Shown: positions 32,534-40,167 of the stretch, piece after piece
Numbering within the stretch: position 1 is the first letter of the stretch
Layout of the letters: each line of letters starts with the position of its first letter
Assembly: GCA_030645355.1 (NCBI GenBank)
Contig: JAUSNJ010000127.1
Span: forward strand, 62,001-126,000
Reading direction: 5' to 3'
From: Rhodoferax sp.
Lineage (GTDB): Bacteria; Pseudomonadota; Gammaproteobacteria; Burkholderiales; Burkholderiaceae_C
DNA length: 64,000 bases
The notes under the pieces: model-generated
The model's database searches: none
What the model saw: the letters and a program-made list of their open reading frames with translations, nothing else
Told to the model about the DNA's origin: nothing
Position numbers and translations under genes: made by a program

Positions 32534-35020
32534 ATGAACCAGAACAACCTATCCGAAAGCGACCTGTGCGACAAAGTCATCCGCCCCGCCATCGTGCAGG
32601 CCGGGTGGCACACGCTTGACCAGATTTACGCGCAATACCCTTTGCGTGCGGGCCGTGTGGTCGTGCGTGGCAAGACCGCCAAGCGTGACCTGTCCACCGT
32701 GTTGCACGCAGACTTTGCGCTCTTTCTGAAACCCAACATCCCTCTGGCGATCGTGGAGGCCAAAAAGGCACGGCTGTCCATGAGTGCAGGCATGCAGCAG
32801 GCCATCAACTATGCAGAGTTGCTGGATGTGCCATTCAGTTTCGCCAGCAACGGCGACGGCTTTGTGTTCCGCGACGCCACGCTGGCCACCGGCGTGCTGG
32901 AACAAAACCTCGCCCTCGACCAGTTTCCGCCCCCCCAAGAGTTGTGGGCGCGCTACTGCGCGTGGAAGGGATGGAGCGCCGAAGTGCAAAGCGTTGCCGA
33001 ATTCGACTACGCCCTCGCCACCACCGCCAAGACCCCACGCTATTACCAGCTCAATGCCATCAACCGCACGGTCGAGGCCATTGCGGCCGGACAAAACCGC
33101 GTGCTGCTGGTCATGGCCACCGGCACCGGCAAGACCTACACCGCGTTCCAGATCATCCACCGGTTGTGGAAGTCGCCCTGGCGCGCCGACAAACCCGGTG
33201 GACAGAAGCGCATTCTGTTTCTGGCGGACCGCAACATCCTGATTGACCAGACCATGGTCAACGACTTCCGTCCCTTCAAGGGCGCCATGGCCAAGCTGAG
33301 CCCCAATGCCAAGGGCGTGGAGCGCGTCGACGCACAGGGCAGAGTCTCGGTGGAAGAAGTGGACCTGGCCGTGAACAAAACCACCAAGCTGGTGGACAAA
33401 AGCTACGAGATATACCTTTCGCTCTACCAGGCCGTGAGTGGTACCGACGAAGCGCAGAACATCTACAAACAGTTCAGCCCCGACTTCTTCGACCTGATCG
33501 TGGTGGACGAATGCCACCGCGGCAGCGCCGATGAAGACTCCGCCTGGCGCGAAATCCTGACCTACTTCAGCAGCGCCACCCAGGTCGGCCTGACCGCCAC
33601 GCCCAAGGAAACCAAGGACATTTCCAACAGCGATTACTTTGGTGACCCCATCTACACCTACAGCCTCAAGCAAGGCATTGAAGACGGCTATCTCGCGCCC
33701 TACAAAGTCATCCGCGTGGACCTGGACAGGGACACCTTTGGCTGGCGCCCCACGGCGGGCATGACGGACAAGCATGGCAACGTCATCGAAGACCGCATCT
33801 ACACCGGCGCCGACATGAATCGCAAGCTGGTACTGGAGAAACGCGACGAAGCCGTGGCCGCCAAGATCACCGAATACCTCAAAGCCACCGACCGCACCGC
33901 CAAGACCATCGTCTTTTGCGAAGACATAGACCACGCCGCCCGCATGCGCCAAGCGCTCTCCAATGCCAATGCCGACATCTGCGCCACCCACCCCAAATAC
34001 GTGGTGCAGATCACCGGAGACAACCCCGAAGGCAAGCGCGAGCTGGACAACTTCATCGACCCCGAAAAGACCTACCCGGTGATTGCTACCACCTCCAGGC
34101 TCATGAGCACGGGCGTGGACGCGCAAACCTGCAAGCTGATCGTGCTGGACCAGAACATCAAGTCCATGACGCTGTTCAAGCAGATCATCGGCCGTGGCAC
34201 CCGCCTGCGCGAGGATTTGGGCAAGACCTGGTTCACCATCCTCGATTTCAAGCGCGCCACCGAGCTGTTTGCCGACAAGGAATTTGACGGCGAGCCGGTG
34301 CAGATTTACGAGCCCAAGGCCGGCCAGCCCATTGCGCCCCCGGATGCACCGCCTGACTTCCAACCCGGAACGCCGGGCGACGTGGGCCCTGATGACCTGC
34401 CGCCACTGGGCCCTTTCGCCCCTGGCAACGATGAGCCCAAGAAATACGTGGTCGGCGGCATGGTCACCGTCGCCGTGGCCCGCGAGCGCGTGCAGTACCT
34501 CAACGCCCAGGGCAAGCTCATCACCGAGAGCCTGCGCGACTACACCCGCATCAACCTCACCAAACACTACGACTCGCTGGACAAGTTTCTGCAAGCCTGG
34601 AATGACGCCGACCGCAAGACCGCCCTGTTGCAAGAGTTGCAGAGCCAGGGCGTGCTGATCGAGGCACTGGCCGAAGAACTGGCCGGCACCGGCCTGAAAG
34701 ACCTTGACCCGTTCGACCTGCTGCTGCACGTGGCGTACAACATGCCCGCGCTCACCCGGCGTGAACGCGCCGCCCGCGTCAAGAAGCGCAATGTGTTCAC
34801 CCAATACGGCCCGGTGGCCCGCAAAGTCATCGACGCGCTGCTGGACAAATACGCCGATGAGGGCATTGCTACCATCGAGGCCGACACGGTTTTCAACGTC
34901 CAGCCCTTCACCGACATTGGCCGCCCTGCCGAAATCATCAGGAGTTTTGGCGGTCGCCCCCAATACCTGGACGCCCTGCAAACCCTGGAGCGCGAGCTGT
35001 ACGCCACAAGCGCTACGTAA
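32534..35020 (+). CDS. hsdR: Type I restriction endonuclease subunit HsdR
   Basis: 828 residues from the ATG at 32534, preceded by AGGGAG. The N-terminal nuclease domain carries the PD-(D/E)xK-type ADFALFLKPNIPLAIVEAKK. The helicase has MATGTGKTYTAFQ (motif I, about residue 196), VVDECHRGSADED (motif II), SATQVGLTATPKET (motif III) and MTLFKQIIGRGTRLREDLG (motif VI). The C-terminal part binds the methylase complex. The pattern is that of the EcoEI-like branch. It translocates DNA with ATP and cuts far from unmethylated sites. First gene of the defence island; its stop codon overlaps a dispersed repeat. Confidence 0.94.
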   Translation: MNQNNLSESDLCDKVIRPAIVQAGWHTLDQIYAQYPLRAGRVVVRGKTAKRDLSTVLHADFALFLKPNIPLAIVEAKKARLSMSAGMQQAINYAELLDVPFSFASNGDGFVFRDATLATGVLEQNLALDQFPPPQELWARYCAWKGWSAEVQSVAEFDYALATTAKTPRYYQLNAINRTVEAIAAGQNRVLLVMATGTGKTYTAFQIIHRLWKSPWRADKPGGQKRILFLADRNILIDQTMVNDFRPFKGAMAKLSPNAKGVERVDAQGRVSVEEVDLAVNKTTKLVDKSYEIYLSLYQAVSGTDEAQNIYKQFSPDFFDLIVVDECHRGSADEDSAWREILTYFSSATQVGLTATPKETKDISNSDYFGDPIYTYSLKQGIEDGYLAPYKVIRVDLDRDTFGWRPTAGMTDKHGNVIEDRIYTGADMNRKLVLEKRDEAVAAKITEYLKATDRTAKTIVFCEDIDHAARMRQALSNANADICATHPKYVVQITGDNPEGKRELDNFIDPEKTYPVIATTSRLMSTGVDAQTCKLIVLDQNIKSMTLFKQIIGRGTRLREDLGKTWFTILDFKRATELFADKEFDGEPVQIYEPKAGQPIAPPDAPPDFQPGTPGDVGPDDLPPLGPFAPGNDEPKKYVVGGMVTVAVARERVQYLNAQGKLITESLRDYTRINLTKHYDSLDKFLQAWNDADRKTALLQELQSQGVLIEALAEELAGTGLKDLDPFDLLLHVAYNMPALTRRERAARVKKRNVFTQYGPVARKVIDALLDKYADEGIATIEADTVFNVQPFTDIGRPAEIIRSFGGRPQYLDALQTLERELYATSAT

Positions 35021-35066
35021 TTGATAGCGCATTACGCATATTCCACGAGGGCTAGAGCCCTTTTTT
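35018..35066 (+). repeat. Dispersed CGAGGGCTAG repeat, copy 4, hsdR-hsdM junction
   Basis: TAATTGATAGC ... GCATATTCCACGAGGGCTAGAGCCC. Its first three bases are the hsdR stop codon and it fills most of the 70-bp gap to hsdM. Confidence 0.75.
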
Positions 35067-35090
35067 CTTTATAGTCACTTGGCAAAAAGC

Positions 35091-36560
35091 ATGTCCAACC
35101 TCTCCAGCGTCATCAAATCCATCCAGGACGTGATGCGCCAAGACAGCGGCGTCGATGGCGACGCCCAACGCATCTCCCAGCTCACCTGGCTCCTGTTCCT
35201 CAAAGTGTTTGACGCGCTGGAAGAAGAGCTGGAGCTCACCCGCGACAGCTACACCAGCCCCATCCCCGAGCCCCTGCGCTGGCGCAACTGGGCGGCCAAC
35301 GCCGAAGGCATCACCGGCGACCCCCTGCTGAGCTTTGTAAACAACGATCTGTTCGGCGCGCTGAAGAACCTGCGCGGCGACGCCCAGCGCAACCCGCGCG
35401 GCTATGTGGTGCGCGGCGTGTTTGAAGACGCCTACAACTACATGAAGAGCGGCCACCTGCTGCGCCAGGTGATCAACAAGCTCAACGCCATCGACTTCAA
35501 CCGCCAAGCCGAGCGCCACCAGTTCAACGACCTCTACGAATAAATCCTCAAAGACCTGCAAAGCGCCGGCAACGCGGGCGAGTTCTACACCCCCCGCGCC
35601 GTCACCCAGTTCATGGTGGACATGGTCAACCCCCAGTTGGGCGAAAAGGTGCTGGACCCGGCCACCGGCACCGGCGGCTTTCTGGTCTGCGCCATCGAGC
35701 ACATGCGCAAACAGGTCAACAACACCGAGCAGGAGGCCGTGCTGCAAGCCTGCATTGGCGGCGTGGAAAAGAAGCAATTGCCCCACATGCTGTGCGTCAC
35801 CAACCTCATGCTGCACGGCATCGAGGTGCCCAGCCAGGTCGTGCATGGCAACACGCTGGCCCGCCCGCTGCGCGACTACACCGCCGCCGAGCGGGTGGAT
35901 GTGGTGCTCACCAACCCGCCCTTTGGCGGCGTGGAAGAGCCGGGCATTGAACAGGGCTACCCTGCTGATGTGCGCACCAAAGAAACGGCGGATTTGTTTC
36001 TGGTGCTCATCAAACACATCCTCAAAGCCCACGGCCGCGCCGCGCTGGTGTTGCCAGACGGCACCCTGTTTGGCGAGGGCGTCAAAACCCGTATCAAAGA
36101 GCAACTGCTAACGGAGTGCAACCTGCACACCATCGTGCGCCTGCCCAACGGCGTGTTTGCCCCCTACACCGGCATCAAGACCAACCTGCTGTTCTTCACC
36201 AAAGGCACGCCGACCCAAGACGTCTGGTACTACGAGCACCCGTATCCCGCAGGCGTGAAGAACTACAACAAGACCAAACCCATCCGCATCGAAGAGTTTG
36301 ACGCCGAGAATGCCTGGTGGGGCAGCGAGGCCGATGGCTTTGCCAGCCGCGTGGAAAACGAACGCGCGTGGAAGGTCAGCATCGACCAGATCAAGGCGGC
36401 GGGCTACAACCTGGACCAGAAGAACCCCCACGCCGTGGACGCCGTGAGCCACGACCCCGAGCAACTGCTGGCCGACTACGCAAAGTTACAAGGCGAGGCC
36501 CAGGCCCTGCGCGACGAGCTGAAAGACATATTAGCCAAATCGCTCGCTAGCCCTCGTTGA
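35091..36560 (+). pseudogene. hsdM: Type I DNA methyltransferase subunit HsdM interrupted by an in-frame TAA
   Basis: One continuous frame of 490 codons, the normal HsdM length, broken only by TAA at 35541-35543 after 150 residues (ending RHQFNDLYE). The N-terminal helical domain (QRISQLTWLLFLKVFDALEEE) lies before the stop. After it the same frame continues ILKDLQSAGNAGEFYTPRAVT, then motif I LDPATGTGGFL and the adenine-methylase motif VVLTNPPFGG. Homologues normally have YEQILKDLQ or similar here, so a single C-to-T change (CAA to TAA) would explain the stop. A restart at the ATG at 35613 would lack the N-terminal domain and the YTPR segment. If the stop is real, both modification and restriction should be off, since HsdR needs the methylase complex. 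A sequencing error is possible. Confidence 0.85.
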
Positions 36561-36588
36561 GTCTTTGTATGCTGCTATCAAATTTGAA
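36530..36588 (-). repeat. Dispersed CGAGGGCTAG repeat, copy 5, hsdM-hsdS junction
   Basis: Reverse copy: CTAGCCCTCGTTGA ... TATGCTGCTATCAAATTTGAA. It encodes the last residues and TGA stop of hsdM and the ATG and first residues of hsdS. Confidence 0.72.
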
Positions 36589-38257
36589 CCTATTGGCCAC
36601 CGCCCCCGGCGGCGTGGCGCGCCTGCGCGAGCTGATCTTGACGCTAGCGGTGCAAGGCAAGCTGGTTGCCCAAGACGCTAAGGACGAGCCCGCCAGCGCA
36701 CTGCTGAAAAAGATCCGGATGGAGAAAGACCGGTTGATCGCCGAGGGCAAAATCAAGCGGGATAAGCCGCTGGCGGAGATTGCGGAGAAGGAAAAGCCGT
36801 TTAATCTTCCTCGCGGGTGGGAATGGGTGCGACTTGGCGGCACCATGGAAATGCTTAACGGGAAGCCATTTAAGCCAACCGAATGGTTGCCCGCCGGCTT
36901 GCCAATTGTCCGTATCCAAAACTTGAATAAAGCGAATGCACCATTCAATTACTGCGATCCAGCACTTGTTGCTGAAAAAAATCGGATCGACAGTGGCTCA
37001 TTTCTCATTAGTTGGTCTGGTACTCCGGGCACTTCCTTTGGTGCATTCATTTGGCAGCGGGGTGCCGCTGCTCTAAATCAGCACATCTTTAAATGTGAGC
37101 TTCTTGGCAATGTTTTTGTACCTGAGTTTCTGAAGCTTTCGATCAACAGTCAGCTCAACGTGTTGATTGCTCAAGCCCAAGGAGGAGTGGGGTTGCAGCA
37201 CGTAACTAAAGGCGTTCTGGAGAGCCTTGTGTTAGTTCTGCCACCCCTCCCCGAACAATCCCGCATCGTCACCCGCGTCGAAGAACTCATGCGCCTGTGC
37301 GACGCCCTCGAAGCCAAAGGTCAGCTCGAAGCCACACAACACGCCCAGCTCGTCACCACCCTGCTAGGCACACTCACCGACAGCGAAACGCCCGCGCAAC
37401 TGGCCGACAACTGGCACCGCATCGCCACCCACTTCGACCTGCTGCTAGACCGCCCCGAAGCCGTAGACGCCCTGGAGCAAACCATCCTGCAACTGGCTGT
37501 GCGCGGCCTGCTCGTCCCCCAAGACCCGCAAGACGAATCCGCCAGCGCGCTGCTCAAGAAAATCCGCGCCGAAAAAGACAAGTTCATAGCCGAGGGCAAG
37601 ATCAAACGCGATAAACCCCTGCCGCCGATTGTGGAGGAGGAGCAGCCGTTTGCGTTGCCGCTGGGGTGGGAGTGGTGTCGACTTGTTGACGTTGCTGTGT
37701 CCGGTCCAACAAATGGGTTGTCACCACGCCCAATTGAAACACCAACGGATATGAAGTGTTTGTCTTTGAGTGCAACGACACAAGGAGTCTTCAGGCCGGA
37801 ATGCTTCAAGTACGTAGACATTTCAGCTGTTCAAGCGAAACAGTTCTGGCTTAAGCGTGGGGATTTGTTGATTCAGCGGGGTAACTCGCTTGACTATGTC
37901 GGCATTGCTGCCTTGTATGACGGCTCCGATGACGCCTACATCTATCCAGACCTCATGATGCGTTTGCAGCTGAGCCAGTCAGTTAGTGCCATGTTTGTGC
38001 ATTTGGCGATGGTTTGTATTGAAGGCCGTGATTACTTCAAAAGAAACGCAACTGGTACTCAGGGAACTATGCCAAAGGTAAATCAAGCAACGGTAGCTGG
38101 TGCTCCATTGCCATTGCCACCCCTCGCCGAACAATCCCGCATCGTCACCTGCGTAGCCCAGTTGCGCCGCCTGTGCGCCGACCTGCGCCAGCGCCTGACC
38201 GCCAGCCAATCCACCCAAGCCCATCTGGCCGAGGCGCTGGTGCAGGGTGTTGCGTAG
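36569..38257 (+). CDS. hsdS: Type I restriction specificity subunit HsdS
   Basis: 562 residues from the ATG at 36569. Two target-recognition domains (about residues 85-225 and 350-520) each sit next to a conserved helical spacer. The repeat character is plain: LTLAVQGKLVAQDAKDEPAS/ALLKKIRMEKD and LQLAVRGLLVPQDPQDESAS/ALLKKIRAEKD, then PLPEQSRIVTRVEELMRLCD and PLAEQSRIVTCVAQLRRLCA. The spacers have the GC-rich composition of the host, while both recognition domains are visibly AT-richer, a sign of domain exchange. It sets the bipartite DNA target of the HsdRMS complex. Start and hsdM stop lie within one repeat copy. Confidence 0.93.
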   Translation: MLLSNLNLLATAPGGVARLRELILTLAVQGKLVAQDAKDEPASALLKKIRMEKDRLIAEGKIKRDKPLAEIAEKEKPFNLPRGWEWVRLGGTMEMLNGKPFKPTEWLPAGLPIVRIQNLNKANAPFNYCDPALVAEKNRIDSGSFLISWSGTPGTSFGAFIWQRGAAALNQHIFKCELLGNVFVPEFLKLSINSQLNVLIAQAQGGVGLQHVTKGVLESLVLVLPPLPEQSRIVTRVEELMRLCDALEAKGQLEATQHAQLVTTLLGTLTDSETPAQLADNWHRIATHFDLLLDRPEAVDALEQTILQLAVRGLLVPQDPQDESASALLKKIRAEKDKFIAEGKIKRDKPLPPIVEEEQPFALPLGWEWCRLVDVAVSGPTNGLSPRPIETPTDMKCLSLSATTQGVFRPECFKYVDISAVQAKQFWLKRGDLLIQRGNSLDYVGIAALYDGSDDAYIYPDLMMRLQLSQSVSAMFVHLAMVCIEGRDYFKRNATGTQGTMPKVNQATVAGAPLPLPPLAEQSRIVTCVAQLRRLCADLRQRLTASQSTQAHLAEALVQGVA

Positions 38258-38270
38258 AGTGCGCATAACC

Positions 38271-38300
38271 CTTGATTCTGCTTGATTAAACTTGATTTCA
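38271..38300 (+). promoter_or_regulatory. Three 10-bp-phased CTTGATT repeats, probable operator of the Xre-ImmA/PIN operon
   Basis: CTTGATT occurs three times at exact 10-bp spacing (38271, 38281, 38291), one helical turn apart, so three sites lie on one face of the DNA. The third copy overlaps the predicted -35 element. The Xre protein encoded just downstream is the obvious candidate to bind. Confidence 0.6.
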
Positions 38301-38319
38301 AGAGCTTTGCACCGATAAT
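38292..38319 (+). promoter_or_regulatory. Predicted promoter of the Xre-ImmA/PIN operon
   Basis: -35 TTGATT (38292-38297), 16-bp spacer, -10 GATAAT (38314-38319; five of six consensus bases). Transcription would begin about 38326, only a few bases before the ATG at 38329, and no ribosome-binding site is seen, so the message may be nearly leaderless. Confidence 0.5.
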
Positions 38320-38328
38320 CTACTGCTT

Positions 38329-39450
38329 ATGCACAAAGTTATCCACAGTGAGAACATCAAGTCTGCCATTCAAGCGCGGGGGTGGACCCAAAAGGAACTG
38401 GCTGCGCAGTTGGGTGTAACGGGCCAGGCCGTTACCAACTGGATGAAGGGCACGGATTTCCCCCGGCCCGACAAGCTGCTCAAACTGGCGACCACCTTGA
38501 AGCTTGGTTTTGCGGACTTGGTGCAGTTGCACCAAGCTGCCCAGCCCGTAGTGGCGTTCCGCAAAAAAGCGGGCGCAAAGACTACCGATGCGCATGTTTC
38601 CAAAGCCATGGCAATGGGTGCCTTGCTTAAAGGTTTGGTGCCTTTTCTGCCGACCCTGCCCCAATTGCGCCGCCAGTTGCCCAACCCCACTACCGATTAC
38701 GTCGCACTGCAGGCAGTCGCTGCGCAGGTGCGTGCAGCACTGGGTTTGACACAAGGCGCAGTGCTGCATTACGAGCACTTGCTAGGTGAGTTTGTGGAAA
38801 ACGGCGCAGTGGTCGTGCCGGTGATGTGGGGTAACCAGCAAAACCACAAAAATGCACTGCACATTCTTTTGCCGCAAGAGCGTGTGACCTTCATTCTGTT
38901 GAATCTGGATACGTATCTAGAGGACTTCAAGTTCTGGATGGCGCATGAATTGGCGCATGTGTTCACCCCTGACTTGGCAGGCAAAGAAGAGGGTGAGGAT
39001 TTCGCCGATGCGTTTGCCGGTGCACTGCTGTTTCCTGTTGAGTTAGCCCGCACAGTCTACGAAAAGGTTTCTGGCGGCAACAAGACCAATGAATCAAAGG
39101 TGCTGCAGGCATTTGCAGCCGAGCATGGCATTTCGCTGTTCAGCGTTTTCAGCGAAACAAACCGGTTTGCCAAAGCCAATGGGCTACTGCCCCTAAAGCA
39201 CGAAGCCCATGAGGTTCATGCCATTCGCAACGCGCAGCGTGGCAAATTTGTGAGCGAGTTATTGTTCGCGCCATTGCCGCCCGAGCCTTCTGTCTATGTG
39301 GCGGCTGCGGAAAAGCAATTTAAGAGTCCGTTCTTTTATGCCTTGCGGCGCATGGTGAAAGAGCAGCAAACGGGCGCTGGATACATTCAGCAGGTGATGG
39401 ACATTCCTATGCAGGATGCAGCGGCACTGCATAAGGAATTGGTTCGGTGA
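38329..39450 (+). CDS. Xre helix-turn-helix protein fused to an ImmA/IrrE metallopeptidase domain
   Basis: 373 residues. N-terminal Xre domain, residues about 8-62 (GWTQKELAAQLGVTGQAVTNW, typical of autoregulating repressors). After a linker comes an ImmA/IrrE-type zinc peptidase: FKFWMAHELAHVFTP gives the HExxH-like motif as HELAH, and GEDFADAFAGALLFP the downstream acidic ligand. Such proteins cleave or sense repressors (ImmA, IrrE) or act as antitoxins. The next gene, encoding a PIN-like protein, overlaps its stop as GTGA, so both are translated together. It has its own promoter and phased operator repeats and lies directly after hsdS. Composition is less GC-rich than flanking housekeeping genes, in keeping with transfer. 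Confidence 0.88.
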   Translation: MHKVIHSENIKSAIQARGWTQKELAAQLGVTGQAVTNWMKGTDFPRPDKLLKLATTLKLGFADLVQLHQAAQPVVAFRKKAGAKTTDAHVSKAMAMGALLKGLVPFLPTLPQLRRQLPNPTTDYVALQAVAAQVRAALGLTQGAVLHYEHLLGEFVENGAVVVPVMWGNQQNHKNALHILLPQERVTFILLNLDTYLEDFKFWMAHELAHVFTPDLAGKEEGEDFADAFAGALLFPVELARTVYEKVSGGNKTNESKVLQAFAAEHGISLFSVFSETNRFAKANGLLPLKHEAHEVHAIRNAQRGKFVSELLFAPLPPEPSVYVAAAEKQFKSPFFYALRRMVKEQQTGAGYIQQVMDIPMQDAAALHKELVR

Positions 39451-40037
39451 CAACCCAGGTCCTGCTGGACACGAATATCTACCTACGGCTTGCTAAACGC
39501 ATACGCCCGGCAGTAGGGCGGAAGTTTGGGCAAGTGCCTTATGTATTGGTCATACTCAAGGACGTTGAGGAAGAGGTGCACCGCAGTGCTCGGCTTCGCT
39601 TTTTGAACCCTTGGTTTGATGAGCCTGAATTTGCTGACGAGCGAATAGCAAAGCAAACCCGACTTAGCGAAGTTGAGAAGCAAGAAATAAAGCTGGTGCA
39701 AGGGGTTCTGCAGGGCACGGTTCAGCTTGATGTTGCCAAGTACACTACAGGTCGTTCACCCCCGGGCGCTACGGATTGTTGGTTGCTGGCATACGGTCAA
39801 GTCAAGGGCGCCATTGTGGTGACCGACGACCTGGGCATGCACACGCTGGCCGCTGATGCTGGACTCAAGGTCTGGCATGGGTTCGAGTTACTCGCCAAAC
39901 TCAAAACGGCGAAGGTTGTGGACAACGATTTGGTGCGCGATATCTACGACGCGTTGGAGCGCAACGGCGATATGACCGAGACTTGGCGCAAAGCCAAACA
40001 TACGGAATTCGCGCGGATATTTGGTCCCAAGCCCTAA
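39447..40037 (+). CDS. PIN-domain-like nuclease, probable toxin partner
   Basis: 196 residues from a GTG at 39447 that overlaps the upstream stop by four bases. PIN-type acidic residues are in order: VLLDTNIYLRLAKR (first Asp), LKDVEEEVHRSAR (acidic helix), PGATDCWLLAYGQVKGAIVV (third Asp) and TDDLGMHTLAA (fourth Asp). PIN proteins are Mg-dependent RNases, often toxins. The C-terminal third (NDLVRDIYDALERNGDMTE) is an extra helical region not seen in VapC. Pairing with an Xre-ImmA/IrrE protein resembles predicted toxin-antitoxin or abortive-defence pairs. A classic VapB antitoxin is absent. RNase activity is inference. Confidence 0.75.
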   Translation: MTTQVLLDTNIYLRLAKRIRPAVGRKFGQVPYVLVILKDVEEEVHRSARLRFLNPWFDEPEFADERIAKQTRLSEVEKQEIKLVQGVLQGTVQLDVAKYTTGRSPPGATDCWLLAYGQVKGAIVVTDDLGMHTLAADAGLKVWHGFELLAKLKTAKVVDNDLVRDIYDALERNGDMTETWRKAKHTEFARIFGPKP

Positions 40038-40042
40038 GGTTT

Positions 40043-40082
40043 CAACAAAAAAACACCCACTCACTTTGTTAAGCAGAGCGGG
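40043..40082 (-). terminator. Terminator for the leftward mmsA transcript
   Basis: On the minus strand CCCGCTC ... GAGTGGG (7-bp stem with one G-T pair) is followed by TGTTTTTTTG. It lies about 90 bp after the mmsA stop and just beyond the end of the PIN gene. Confidence 0.6.
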
Positions 40083-40167
40083 TATTCGGAATATGGATCG
40101 AGAGAGATACGGTGAACCGAATCACCGCCCTACGTGAAGCCGCTCTTAATCTCTCAAGACCCTATTT

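Noticed and set aside
32549-35032. Open frame of over 800 codons antisense to the whole of hsdR
   Set aside because: It exists only because of third-position GC bias; the translation is Val/Gly/His-rich with no domain, while hsdR has all helicase motifs.
35091-36560. Frameshift in hsdM
   Set aside because: The two parts are in the same frame; only a single stop codon separates them.
38271-38300. CRISPR-like or iteron array
   Set aside because: Only three 7-bp units with 3-bp spacers; fits a phased operator at a promoter.
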